NCBI GenBank assembly: GCA_002288455.1
Contig: NEUS01000031.1
Coordinates: 1 to 35,315, forward strand
DNA: 35,315 bases
Direction of reading: 5' to 3'
Origin: Opitutia bacterium Tous-C1TDCM
Lineage (GTDB): Bacteria > Verrucomicrobiota > Verrucomicrobiia > Opitutales > Opitutaceae
Shown here: positions 22,865-32,100 of the stretch, in pieces
How the letters are laid out: the number at the start of each line of letters is the position of its first letter
Position numbering within the stretch: position 1 is the stretch's first letter
Position numbers and translations under genes: made by a program
The notes under the pieces: model-generated
Database searches by the model: none
Seen by the model: only the letters and a program-made list of their open reading frames with translations
Told to the model about the DNA's origin: nothing

Positions 22865-23464
22865 ATGACCACCGCGTCCGATTTTCCAGATACCGCGGCC
22901 CCCGTTGCCGGGGAAAGCACCCCCGCGTCCGACCGGAAGCCCGCCGCCGCGCCGGCGGCCGAGCTGCCGCGGCCTGTCATCTGGACCTTGCCCGACCTCC
23001 TGCTGGTCGGCCTCGTCGTCGTCCTCGCCCTTGCGGCCGCCGTGTCCACGGCCCAGCGCTACCGCCACCGCGCCCTCGTCGATCGGCTGACGGAAGACCT
23101 CAAGCTCTCCGCCGCCGGCTTCCGCGCCCATATCCAGGAAACGAGTACGGCCCCGGCCGACACCGTCGCCGGCCTCGCCCCCAGCGGCATGGGCGACCAC
23201 CTCAAGGGCGTGAACTGGAAACTGCCGACCCCCGTCGGCGGTTTTTACCGTTGGACCAATATTCCGATGACGGAAACCGGCCAGGTGCTCCCGCCCGGCG
23301 GGACCATTTCGGTGACGGCGTTCTCCCGCGACACCGAGCTGAACCTGACCCGCGACGACCTGCTCGAACTCGATCGCCGCCTCGACGACGGCAATCTGCA
23401 AACCGGCAACTTCCGCACCGGCTTCAACGGCTGGCCCGTGCTCACGGTCCGCCCCCAGCCCTGA
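22865..23464 (+). CDS. Pseudopilin-like protein with a degenerate prepilin site
   Basis: A 199-residue protein. A 38-residue Pro/Ala-rich cytoplasmic tail is followed by IWTLPDLLLVGLVVVLALAAAV (39-60), which lines up with the prepilin pattern GFTLVE plus helix. Ile replaces the Gly at -1, Trp replaces Phe, and Asp replaces Glu at +5. The globular part resembles the pilin-like protein at 7781: GM (108-109), PVGGFYRW (123-130) and LDRRLDDGNLQTGNF (169-183) against IDAKIDDGNLSTGLF. It is probably not cut by prepilin peptidase and stays anchored. First gene of a five-gene pilin operon; the next start is 6 bp away. The homology is my reading by eye. Confidence 0.75.
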   Translation: MTTASDFPDTAAPVAGESTPASDRKPAAAPAAELPRPVIWTLPDLLLVGLVVVLALAAAVSTAQRYRHRALVDRLTEDLKLSAAGFRAHIQETSTAPADTVAGLAPSGMGDHLKGVNWKLPTPVGGFYRWTNIPMTETGQVLPPGGTISVTAFSRDTELNLTRDDLLELDRRLDDGNLQTGNFRTGFNGWPVLTVRPQP

Positions 23465-23470
23465 TTCGCC

Positions 23471-24265
23471 ATGTTCCGGACCACCGTCGTCAATTTCGAT
23501 CCCAACACCGCCCAGGCCAGCCCGGACTTCGGCTCGCAGGAGGTCGGCGAATTGACCGCCGGGGAACTGCGCGAGCTGCTGGAAATCTTCCGCGGTCTCG
23601 ACCCGATCCAGAACGTCGAGGCCGACCCCGAGGTCCACATCGAGGCCCGCCGCCACAAGTACATCGTCCGCACCGGCCAGAACCGGCTGATGCTCTCCGA
23701 CCCGCGCAAGATGCTCGAACCCGCCCTCGTGTTGAGCGCGGACGCCATCATCGCCGAGCTCGACGGCTCCGCCGCCGCCGCCCGCACTCGCGCCCCGTTC
23801 GTGATTCCGCCGGCCGTTCCGACGGAGCCCGTGCTCCATTCGACCGCGGTCGCGACCGTCCCCGCCCTGCGCGTGGCGCACCGCATCGCCCTCGCTCTCG
23901 CGGCCTGCCTCCTTGCCGGCTACCTCGCCTACCCGACGCTCTCCGCGGAACCCGTCGCCCCGCCGCCGCACTTCACGCCGTTCAACGACGCCAAACAGGA
24001 GGAAGCCCAGCGCGAGACGATTTCCGGAGTTTACATGACCGGCGCCCAGGCCGGCCAAACCGGCATCGCGTTGACGGCCGACGGTTCGCTCCGCCTGTTT
24101 CAGATCAACACCCAGGGCACCCCGAGCCTCATTCAGGACTCCTACCGGCTCGGCCGCATCGGCAACGTTGTCTACATTCTGAGCAACCAGCCGGGCGGCC
24201 CCATCCGCGTGAACGAGGGCAACACCCTCGCCTTCTGCGGGGAAATCTACACGCGGCTGCCGTAG
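23471..24265 (+). CDS. Unknown bitopic membrane protein of the pilin operon
   Basis: A 264-residue protein that I do not recognise. A soluble N-terminal domain (1-110; LTAGELRELLEIFRGLDPIQN, then HIEARRHKYIVRTGQNRLMLSDPRKM) is followed by a Pro-rich linker, one membrane helix (about 137-154) and a C-terminal domain (about 180-264) with ISGVYMTGAQAGQTGIALTADGSLRLFQ. With one helix and domains on both sides it could link a cytoplasmic signal or assembly ATPase to the pilus. Co-transcription with the flanking pilin genes is supported by spacing of 6 bp upstream and 91 bp downstream. Confidence 0.75.
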   Translation: MFRTTVVNFDPNTAQASPDFGSQEVGELTAGELRELLEIFRGLDPIQNVEADPEVHIEARRHKYIVRTGQNRLMLSDPRKMLEPALVLSADAIIAELDGSAAAARTRAPFVIPPAVPTEPVLHSTAVATVPALRVAHRIALALAACLLAGYLAYPTLSAEPVAPPPHFTPFNDAKQEEAQRETISGVYMTGAQAGQTGIALTADGSLRLFQINTQGTPSLIQDSYRLGRIGNVVYILSNQPGGPIRVNEGNTLAFCGEIYTRLP

Positions 24266-24356
24266 TTTTCCCGCCGGGCCGGTATCGCGCGGCGTCGCAC
24301 TCCGCAATACTCCCGCTTAACTCCCGGGAACGGAGACCGATAGGAGCGTTGGACCC

Positions 24357-24839
24357 ATGAATTGCCCCGGAACCAAGGCGTTGCTGTCGCGCGGAGTCCG
24401 CCGTCCCGGCGGGTCCTCCCGCCGCGCGTTCACCTTGGTCGAGGTGATCATGTCGGTCTCCGTGCTCGCCCTCGCGATCACGACCTCGATCACCGTGATG
24501 CAAAGGGCGTTTCTCAATTTCGATTCCGCCCGCAACCTCGAGGTCGCGAGCCGCATTTTGCAATGCGAGCTCGAGAAACAGCGGCTCCTGCCCTGGGCCC
24601 AGGTCTCGAACTCCGCGTACACGCCGGCGATCGACGCCGTTTTCCAGAGCAACCCCAAGCTCGCCGGCCGCTTCACGCTCCAGCGCAGCATCGCGCTGCT
24701 GCCGGATCGCGGCGGCAAACTGCTCCAGATCACCCTCACCGCCACCTGGCGGTCCTACGACGGCCGCACCCAGTCGCGCAGCTACACCACCTACTATGGC
24801 GAGAACGGTCTCTACTCCGCGTTCACGACCCGTTCGTGA
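24357..24839 (+). CDS. Minor prepilin, GspI/PilV-like
   Basis: A 160-residue prepilin-like protein. A basic leader of 24 residues ends in Ala and is followed by FTLVEVIMSVSVLALAIT, with Glu at +5. The cleavage residue -1 is Ala instead of Gly, a less common but known variant. The helix is followed by ASRILQCELEKQRL, resembling the GspI/PilV group of minor pilins that start pseudopilus assembly. AGGAG about 12 bp before the ATG is a possible ribosome-binding site, unusual for this window. The end overlaps the next gene by 44 bp. Confidence 0.88.
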   Translation: MNCPGTKALLSRGVRRPGGSSRRAFTLVEVIMSVSVLALAITTSITVMQRAFLNFDSARNLEVASRILQCELEKQRLLPWAQVSNSAYTPAIDAVFQSNPKLAGRFTLQRSIALLPDRGGKLLQITLTATWRSYDGRTQSRSYTTYYGENGLYSAFTTRS

Positions 24840-25398
24840 ACGGCCGGCGCGCCGGCGCGCCTTCACCGTCGTCGAACTGCTCGTCGCCGCCACCGTCAGC
24901 GGCATCGTGCTCGCCGGCGTCCTCGCCACCACCGTCGAGCTCGCCCGCAGCAGCATGCGCGTCACCCACTACGCCGACATGGACATGCAGGTCCGCCGCG
25001 CCTTCGAGCAGCTCGGCGTCGATCTCAAGGCCGCCAGCAATCTCACCTGGAACAGCGCCACCGACATCACCGTCACGGTGCCCCGCAGCGACGGGACCTC
25101 CGAGCAGTTCACCTACGCCTGGAGCAGCAGCACGGAGACCTTCTACCGCGTGCCCGGCGCCAGCAGCGCCTCGTACACCGGCCGCCGGGATTTGATCCGC
25201 GGCATTCCGTCCGCCGCCAACGGCGGCACCGGCCTCGCGTTTGCGCGCCTCGATTCGAACGGCAACGCCGCCGCTTCCGACGCCGCCACCAAGCGTCTCC
25301 AGATTTCCCTTACGGTCAGCCGCAACGTCGGCACCGCCGCCAAGACCCGCACCGCCGCCGCCACGGTCTTCACCCTCCGCAACAAGCCCGCGTCATGA
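24796..25398 (+). CDS. Minor prepilin, GspJ/PilW-like
   Basis: A 200-residue protein. A 22-residue basic leader ends in Ala, followed by FTVVELLVAATVSGIVLAGVLATTVELAR, with Glu at +5. The region after the helix (DMDMQVRRAFEQLGVDLKAASNLTW) fits the PilW/GspJ group. The C-terminal half has a beta-rich composition. The ATG at 24796 lies inside the previous gene; no later ATG precedes the leader, so the long overlap seems real. The stop overlaps the next start as ATGA. Confidence 0.87.
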   Translation: MARTVSTPRSRPVRERPARRRAFTVVELLVAATVSGIVLAGVLATTVELARSSMRVTHYADMDMQVRRAFEQLGVDLKAASNLTWNSATDITVTVPRSDGTSEQFTYAWSSSTETFYRVPGASSASYTGRRDLIRGIPSAANGGTGLAFARLDSNGNAAASDAATKRLQISLTVSRNVGTAAKTRTAAATVFTLRNKPAS

Positions 25399-26738
25399 CC
25401 GCCGCCCCCCGCCCCGCCCGCCGCCGGCAGCGCGGCAGCCTCCTGCTCTCCGCGATGCTGATCGCGATCTCGATGGGCGCGGGCCTCGTCGGCTACCTCC
25501 AGGTCAGCCGCAACGCCCTGCAGCTCGCCCAGCGCACCTACTACCTCAACGACGCCGCCGCCCTCGCCGAAGCCGGCCTCGAGGAAGCCGCCTACTGCTT
25601 CCGCCAGATCGAACTCGGCACCGCCGTCAACACGGTCTGGAACGCGTGGACCACCTCCGGCAGCAACGCGACCATCACCCTGCCCCAATTCAGCCGCGGC
25701 CAGGGCGCCATCGGCCGCGTGAAGGTCTTCGTCAGCGGCTTCAACGGCTCCGTCCAGATCCCCTACGTCATCTCCCAGGCCACCGTCACCCCGCTCGACG
25801 GCAGCCCGCCGATCACCAAGACGCTCCGCATCGGCCTGAAAAAACGGGGCGCGTACAACGCCGCCCTCGTCGCGTCCAACGGCATCGACTTCGGTTCCAA
25901 CTCGGTCATCGACAGCTTCAACTCCAACCCCAGCGGCATTTCCGGCTCCACTCCCCTCGCCTACCCGGGCAACGGCGCCGCCTCCGCGGCCAATGTGATC
26001 GTGCTCGGCGGCGATGCCGACTTCGGCTCCAGCACCCTGCTGAAGGGCAGCCTCATGCTGGCAGCGGGCGTCGCTTCCCCGCCTGCCAACCAGGTCACCG
26101 GCACGATCGTGACCAACTACGCCGGCACGTTTCCTCTCCCGTCTTTTCCGTCCCTCGCCTCGATCAACCGCGGCTATCTGCTGTTCACCGTCCCGGCCAC
26201 GCTGCCGCGCTCGGGCGATTCTCCCGCTTCCGACGGCCGCTTCTACTATTTTCCGCTCCTCGACAACATCGACAACACGACCGTCACGGCCGGCAAGAAC
26301 GTCACGGTCGTCTGCGCCGGCGTCCGCTCCAAGATCACGATCCAAGCGGGCGCCAGTCTGATCGTCTACACCTACGGCACGATCAACACCTCGGGAGACA
26401 ACGCCATCGTCAACAACAGCTGGGCCGGCGCCCTCCAGATTTTCACTTCCACCACATCCCGCTGCGATGTCGGCAACAACGGCAATACGCTCGCCTGCAT
26501 CTACGCGCCGAATGCCGAAGTCCGGCTCAACGGCGGCGGCAGCGACCCGCGCTACGTCGGCGCCGTGATGGCCAAATCGATCAAGACCCACTCCAACCTG
26601 AAGGTCCACTACGACGAGGCTCTGCTCAACTCGAGCATGGTGGTCGGCGTCGGCTACACGCTCTCCACGTGGTACGACCTCCAGGGCACCGCCGACGCCG
26701 CGGGCCTGTCCGCCCTCACCGGCGGGTTTCTACTGTGA
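25395..26738 (+). CDS. PilX-like pilus assembly protein
   Basis: A 447-residue protein. The N-terminus RQRGSLLLSAMLIAISMGAGLVGYLQV corresponds to the PilX N-terminal pattern (RG followed by a helix and no Glu at +5), followed by NDAAALAEAGLEEAAYCF, also typical. The rest is a long beta-rich domain with many Asn/Gly/Ser residues. Segments such as IYAPNAEVRLNGGGSDPRYVGAVMAKSIKTHSNLKVHYDEAL recall the large C-terminal domains in PilX-like proteins of other phyla. It might be a pilus tip or adhesin-like component; this is inference. Last gene of the operon. Its 3' end overlaps that of the opposite-strand gene by 9 bp. Confidence 0.82.
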   Translation: MTAAPRPARRRQRGSLLLSAMLIAISMGAGLVGYLQVSRNALQLAQRTYYLNDAAALAEAGLEEAAYCFRQIELGTAVNTVWNAWTTSGSNATITLPQFSRGQGAIGRVKVFVSGFNGSVQIPYVISQATVTPLDGSPPITKTLRIGLKKRGAYNAALVASNGIDFGSNSVIDSFNSNPSGISGSTPLAYPGNGAASAANVIVLGGDADFGSSTLLKGSLMLAAGVASPPANQVTGTIVTNYAGTFPLPSFPSLASINRGYLLFTVPATLPRSGDSPASDGRFYYFPLLDNIDNTTVTAGKNVTVVCAGVRSKITIQAGASLIVYTYGTINTSGDNAIVNNSWAGALQIFTSTTSRCDVGNNGNTLACIYAPNAEVRLNGGGSDPRYVGAVMAKSIKTHSNLKVHYDEALLNSSMVVGVGYTLSTWYDLQGTADAAGLSALTGGFLL

Positions 26739-28898
26739 CCCGTCCGCGGTCGCGTCCGTGAGGCGGTACACTTCCATCCGCGCGTTGGAAAAGAGCCGGT
26801 TCGCCGGCGGCAGGTCCACCTTCGCCCCGTCCGCGAGGCTGCGATCCACGAGGATGTAGCAGGGACCGTTCGTGACCTGCGCCGCCCGCAGCGGCCGGCC
26901 GCGGTAGAAGAAATTGGAAACGAGATTCGCCCGGATCCGCAGCCGCGTGGAATCCAGCGCATAGTGCGGCCCCTCGATCCAGAGCCGCCGCTCCGCCAGC
27001 GCGGAATAGTAGAAGTGCACGCCCATGAGCGTCCGGTCCAGCGCGCCCCAGTGGTCCTTGCGCATGTTCTCCGGCGTGCAGGTGTTCGAAACCAGCACCG
27101 CGTTGCGCTCCGTGTTGTGCCGGACCCAGAGCAACGCCTCCTGCAACTCCCGCATGTAGCCGTCGGGCTTCAAGTCGGTCGGCGTCGCGAGAAATTCCCG
27201 GAAGCCCGTCCGGTTGCGCTTCCACCACAGCGAGGTCTGCATGCCGAGGGCGCAGGCAAACACCAGCACGCCGCCGCCGATCGCCAACCGCGGCCACCAC
27301 CGCGAACGCCGCGGCAATGTCGCCCGCCGCCACGCCGCCAAACGCCGGACCGCCGCCACGAAAAACGCCGCCGTCAGCACCGCCATCGGCAGCCGCATCA
27401 TCAAAATCAGATAGAGTTCGCCGTAGCTGTTCAGCTCCATCAACAGACCCATCCCGGCACTCGCGACCAAGAAGGCCCCCAGCCAACCGGCCAGCACCCG
27501 GTCGCGCTTGCTCTCGCCGCCCCAGAGCAGGTACGGCAACGCCAACAGGCGCACGCCGCAGGTCCCCGCCAAGACCACCGCCGCGCACAGCCACGTCGCG
27601 GCCGGCTTCGCCAGCCACTCCGGCAGCAGCCCCGCCGCCGCCGCCTGCCACGCCGGCAAAAACTGCTTCCAGAATCCCGTCAGCTCGAAAACATGGAAGG
27701 GATTGAACTTCGCGTCGCCCGTGCGCCACGCCGACATCGTCGGGTAATACACCGCGAGGAACGCCGCGCCCAGCAGCCCGCCGAACGCCACCAGCCGCCA
27801 CGGGATCCTTCGCTCCTGCCACCAGCGCCACGCCGCCCACAGCCCGAGCGCGCACAAAAGTACCGGCAGCAGCGTGCCCTTCGCCCCCGTGCCCGCCGTC
27901 GCCAGCAACGCCAGCCACGCATAGTGCCGCCACCCGCAGTGCCGCCGCCGCGCCGCCTGCGCGATCGCGATCAGCAACGCCCCGCAATAGATCATCCCGA
28001 AGAAAAACGTCGGGCTCACGAAGAGCCACCGCACGAAGAGCCCGAGGAACATCGGCGAACCGTAGCTATCCGCCAACGACACCTCGCTCGCCACCACGAG
28101 CAGCAACGCCGCCGCCACCCCGCCCCACGGGCTGCGCGACAGCGACCGCCCCAGCACGTACGCCTGCGCCACGAGCGCCGCGCCCAGCGGCGCAAACACC
28201 AGCCGCAGCATCACCGCCCCGAGCTCCACCCCCGTCGTCCACGAGGCCGCCGCCGCGTGCACCATCATGAAATAGTGGTACTGCAACGGCGTGCCCGCGA
28301 GGCTCGGGTCGTCGAGCGGCCAGTTGTTTTTGATCACCGCCGCCCGGCTCACGAGGTAAACCCAGTCGTGGAAAATCGCCCGCGTCGGCAACCCTCCGGC
28401 CAGCGGCGACTCCGAAAACATCTGGCTCGCCGCCATCGCCACCGTCGCGAGAAACGCCAACCCGAGGCCGACCGAGATGCCCGCGTGCCGCGCCGCCACG
28501 CGCACCCGCAGCGGCCAATGCCCCTGCGTCCGCCGGATCAGCAACGCCAGCGCCACCCACAGCAGCGGCGTCCACGGGTACAGCGCCTTCGCCCCGGTCG
28601 CGGCCAGCCCGAGGAACGTGAAAATCTCGATCGCAAAACCCGTCGGCAACGCCAGCGCCAAGAGCGCCGTCGGCGTCACCCGCACCCCGCGCACCGCATA
28701 CAGCGCCACCGTCCCGGGCAACGCCACGTAGAGCGCCACGTACGCCGCATATCCCGCCACCGTGTCGAAGGCATACCCGCAGGCCCGCGCCAGAATATAC
28801 ACCGCCCCGCAGAGCAGCGCCAACGCCGCCGGCCAAAGGGCCAGCAGCGCGACGGGGCGGGGAAACGCGGAAACGACGTTACGCAGCGGCGACGTCAC
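26730..28898 (-). CDS. Polytopic membrane protein, GT-C glycosyltransferase-like
   Basis: About 722 residues with a GTG start at 28898. An in-frame ATG at 29057 would add 53 charged residues before the first membrane helix and is less likely. It has at least ten hydrophobic segments, an early extracytoplasmic part (IFHDWVYLVSRAAVIKNNWPLDDPSLAGTPLQYHYFMMVHAA) and a C-terminal soluble domain of about 170 residues (LATPTDLKPDGYMRELQEALLWVRHNTERNAVLVSNT and LLVDRSLADG-like segments). This is the general plan of GT-C glycosyltransferases that use lipid-linked sugars and of related DUF2298-like proteins. No donor or acceptor can be named. It stands alone and is convergent with the pilin operon. Confidence 0.8.
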   Translation of the reverse strand: MTSPLRNVVSAFPRPVALLALWPAALALLCGAVYILARACGYAFDTVAGYAAYVALYVALPGTVALYAVRGVRVTPTALLALALPTGFAIEIFTFLGLAATGAKALYPWTPLLWVALALLIRRTQGHWPLRVRVAARHAGISVGLGLAFLATVAMAASQMFSESPLAGGLPTRAIFHDWVYLVSRAAVIKNNWPLDDPSLAGTPLQYHYFMMVHAAAASWTTGVELGAVMLRLVFAPLGAALVAQAYVLGRSLSRSPWGGVAAALLLVVASEVSLADSYGSPMFLGLFVRWLFVSPTFFFGMIYCGALLIAIAQAARRRHCGWRHYAWLALLATAGTGAKGTLLPVLLCALGLWAAWRWWQERRIPWRLVAFGGLLGAAFLAVYYPTMSAWRTGDAKFNPFHVFELTGFWKQFLPAWQAAAAGLLPEWLAKPAATWLCAAVVLAGTCGVRLLALPYLLWGGESKRDRVLAGWLGAFLVASAGMGLLMELNSYGELYLILMMRLPMAVLTAAFFVAAVRRLAAWRRATLPRRSRWWPRLAIGGGVLVFACALGMQTSLWWKRNRTGFREFLATPTDLKPDGYMRELQEALLWVRHNTERNAVLVSNTCTPENMRKDHWGALDRTLMGVHFYYSALAERRLWIEGPHYALDSTRLRIRANLVSNFFYRGRPLRAAQVTNGPCYILVDRSLADGAKVDLPPANRLFSNARMEVYRLTDATADGSQ

Positions 28899-29116
28899 AA
28901 GGCAGCGGAGGGGGTATTGGTGTTGCAGGGGTGCGCCGCCGGGGAAGGCGACGGAACCGGCGCGGAAGGTGCAGCCCGGCGACGGATCGACGCGGAGCGA
29001 ACTCCCTGCCCGCCCGTTTGCAACGCCGAAGTCCCGCCCCTCGCCCCGTACCGTCAAAATTTATCCGCCGCCGCCATTCATCTGCGAACATTCGCCGGCG
29101 CGCGGTCGCCGCGGGC
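28899..29116. other. Intergenic region before the GT-C-like gene
   Basis: A 218-bp region between the pectinesterase stop and the GTG start at 28898. It includes the possible 53-codon extension of the next gene and a single AT-rich patch (AAAATTTA near 29056). No hairpin terminator for the pectinesterase gene is evident. Confidence 0.4.
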
Positions 29117-32100
29117 CTACTTCAGTTCGTACACCTCCACGAGCGCCACGCCGCTCTCGCCGCCGTCGCCCGTGATCTGCGCCGTGTAATTGCCCGGCGC
29201 CAGGTGCAGCACCAACGCCGCATCCGCGCTGCCGTTCGCAAAAGGAAACGCCCCGGACTCCGCCGCCGCCGCCCGCACCGTCGCCGCTTGGTTCGCCGCA
29301 CTCCACCCGCGGTTCTCCGCCACCGGCTCCGTCCCGCGCAAAACCGTCAGCACCGGCCGCCCCAGCGCGCCCGTCACGCCCAGCGCCGCCAGCGCCGGTC
29401 CCGCCGCCCGCACCAACACGCGCTTCGGCACGGTGCCGGACACCGAAATGCCCGCGATCAGGGTGTTGTCGCCGCCGCCGACAAAGGCTCGCGTCGACAA
29501 ATTCGCCAGCCTCTGCCCGCCCGCCCCCGCCGACAAATCGTACACCTCGATCAGTCCCACGCCCGCCCCGCCCTGCGCCTCGCTCACGATCGCCGAATAC
29601 GCCCCGGGCGCCAAGGTCAGCCGCAACGCCGCATCCGCGCTGCCCGCCGGAAAAGGAAACGCGCCCACGGCCGCACCCGCCGCCGCGATCTCCCCGGCCG
29701 CCCCGCCCGCCGCCCATCCGGTATTCGTCGCCATCGCCGCGGCCCCGCGGAACAACTCCAGCCTCGGCGCCGGCAACGTGCCGCCGATCCCGAAGGCCGC
29801 CAACGCCGGACCCGAGGCCCGCACCAACACGTTCACCGGCACATCGCCCGTGACGACAAACCCCGCCACGATCACGTTGTCGCCCGTCCCCGCCCGCGCC
29901 CGCGTCGAAAGGTTCTGCAGTCGCTGCGCCGCCGCCGCCCGGTCCGCCGGCCCGCTCAACGCCGTCACGCGCCCGCCCGCGCTCAATTGTCCCGCGAGGC
30001 TTGCCCCGCCCGCCGCCACGTCCGCCGTCAAAACGGCCCCGCCGGCCAACGTCGCCGTCACGCGCCCGCCCGCCGTGACCGTGCCGTTCGCCGCGTCGAA
30101 CCGTTCGCCGTCGTCCGTCACCGCCAGCGCCTGCCCCGTCGCCGTCGCAATCACCTGCGCGGACAACAACCCGCCCGGCGCCCCGATGCGGAAATAGCCG
30201 GCCGCCGCCGCCGTCGGCCCGGCCGGCAGCACCCGGGCCGCTATGCCGAAGCCGGCGACCGCAAGCGTCCCGCCCACATCGATGGTGCCGGCCAACCCCG
30301 ACGCCGGCGCACCTTGCCCGCGGATCGTGAGCGCACCCACATCGTCGACCTGTGCCGTCCCTGCCAACACCGACCCCGCCGCCGTGCGACCCAGCACGAC
30401 CGCCGAGCCGTCGTCCCGCACGAAGGCCGCCAGATTCGTCCCGAAATACGTTCCCGCCCAGCGCCCGCGCGTCACCGTCAGCGCCGCCGGCGCGCTCGTG
30501 GCGCTGCCGCCCGCGTTCGTCACGCGCACCGTATAGGCACCCGCGTCCTCCGGCCGCACCTGCGGCAGGACCAGCTCCGCCCCCGTCGCGCCCGCGACGG
30601 CCACGCCGTCACGGAACCACTGATACGTAGGCGCCGGATACCCCGCCCCCTGCATCGCCAGCCGCGCCGTGCTCCCCGCGCGCACCTCCACCGCCGTCGG
30701 CCCGGCCGCCACCGTCGCGGCGACCGCCGGCAAGAAGCCCACCGTGAAACGCGGATCGCGGTACTGCGCCGCGACGGTCTCGTCGATCCGCCGCGACGCC
30801 GCGATCCGCCCCGTGACGTCGAGCGTCGCGCCCGCGAGATCGGCCGAACGGTACTCCCAGAACTGCACGTCCGGCGCCGCCGTCGCGTTGTCGAGCCGCC
30901 AGCCCTCGCGAGCGATGTGCGTTCCCATCGCGCAATCGATGAACACGACTTGGCTGTGCGGCCACGTGTTGGCCACGCCCTGCCGTGGATCGATGCGCGC
31001 GAGGAACACGTTGGTCACGCCCGGCGCCGCCGTGAGCCGGCAGTCGACGTACACGTGGCCCTTGCCCGTCTGGCCGTTGCGGACCTGCGCGAGGAAACCG
31101 GCCCCGACCGACCGCAACTCGCAGCGGTGGAAATGGCAGGCGCCGCCGCCCCACATGAAGTCCACGTCGCCCTCGATCAGGCAGTCCGTCGCGAACAACC
31201 CGCCGTTCCACAGCAACGTGTCCTGGAAACTCGTCAGCGTCACCCGGTCGAGCACGACCCGCTGCCCGTTGCCCCGCAGCGCCTCGGCCTGCGAACCGCC
31301 CCGCGGCGTCAGGTTGCTCAGCGTCAGCGTCTCGAAAGTGACGTCGCTCGCGTCGCACGAGAACATCGCGCGGTTGTTGCCCGCGTTGAAATTGGCGTTG
31401 TTCGCGTAGGCGATCACGGTGCCGGCCCGGTCTTCGCCCCGCAGCGTCACGAAGGGTTTCGCCGCCCCGAGGTAGTTGATTTCCCGGTACGTCCCGCGGC
31501 GCACGGTGATCGTCGTGCGCCGGGTGTTGCCCGCCGGCACGAAGTCCAGCGCGCCCTGCACCGTCGTGAAGTCCCCGCTGCCGTCCGCCGCCACCGTCAC
31601 CGCCGCCGTCCCCGGCACCGGCCCGGCGTTCTTCGTCGTGAACCGCCACGCCGCCGGGTCCGTGCTGCCGACGTAGGCCCCGCCGGCCGCATCGAGCATC
31701 GTCCCGGGCTCGAGCGTCACGTAATAGCTTTGTCCATACGCGAGCACGCCCGCCCGCGGGAAAATCTCCGCCGTCGCGCCGGTGGCGATCACCGGCAGAA
31801 ACGCGTACGGCGTCGGGTTCGTCCCCACGAGCCGCGTCTGCGGCGCGCCGAGGTCGAGCGTGTCGACGACCGCGCCGTCGCCCGCGCGATGGATCCGGAT
31901 CCGCCCGGACACCCCGGCCCGCACCGCCCGGTCGAAGGTCAGCCGCAGCGGCGTGTCGGGATTCACCGCCGTCGCCTCCGCCGCCGGAAACCGCGCCGCC
32001 ACGGCCATCGCCGACGGCACCGCCAGCACCGCGCCGGCGCTCGTGACGGAGCCGACGACGTTGGTCAGGCGCACCGTGTACGTGCCGAGGTCCGCGGCGG

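Noticed and set aside
28899..29057. Longer start of the GT-C-like protein at 29057
   Set aside because: The extra 53 residues are charged and low-complexity, and precede the first membrane helix without a signal.
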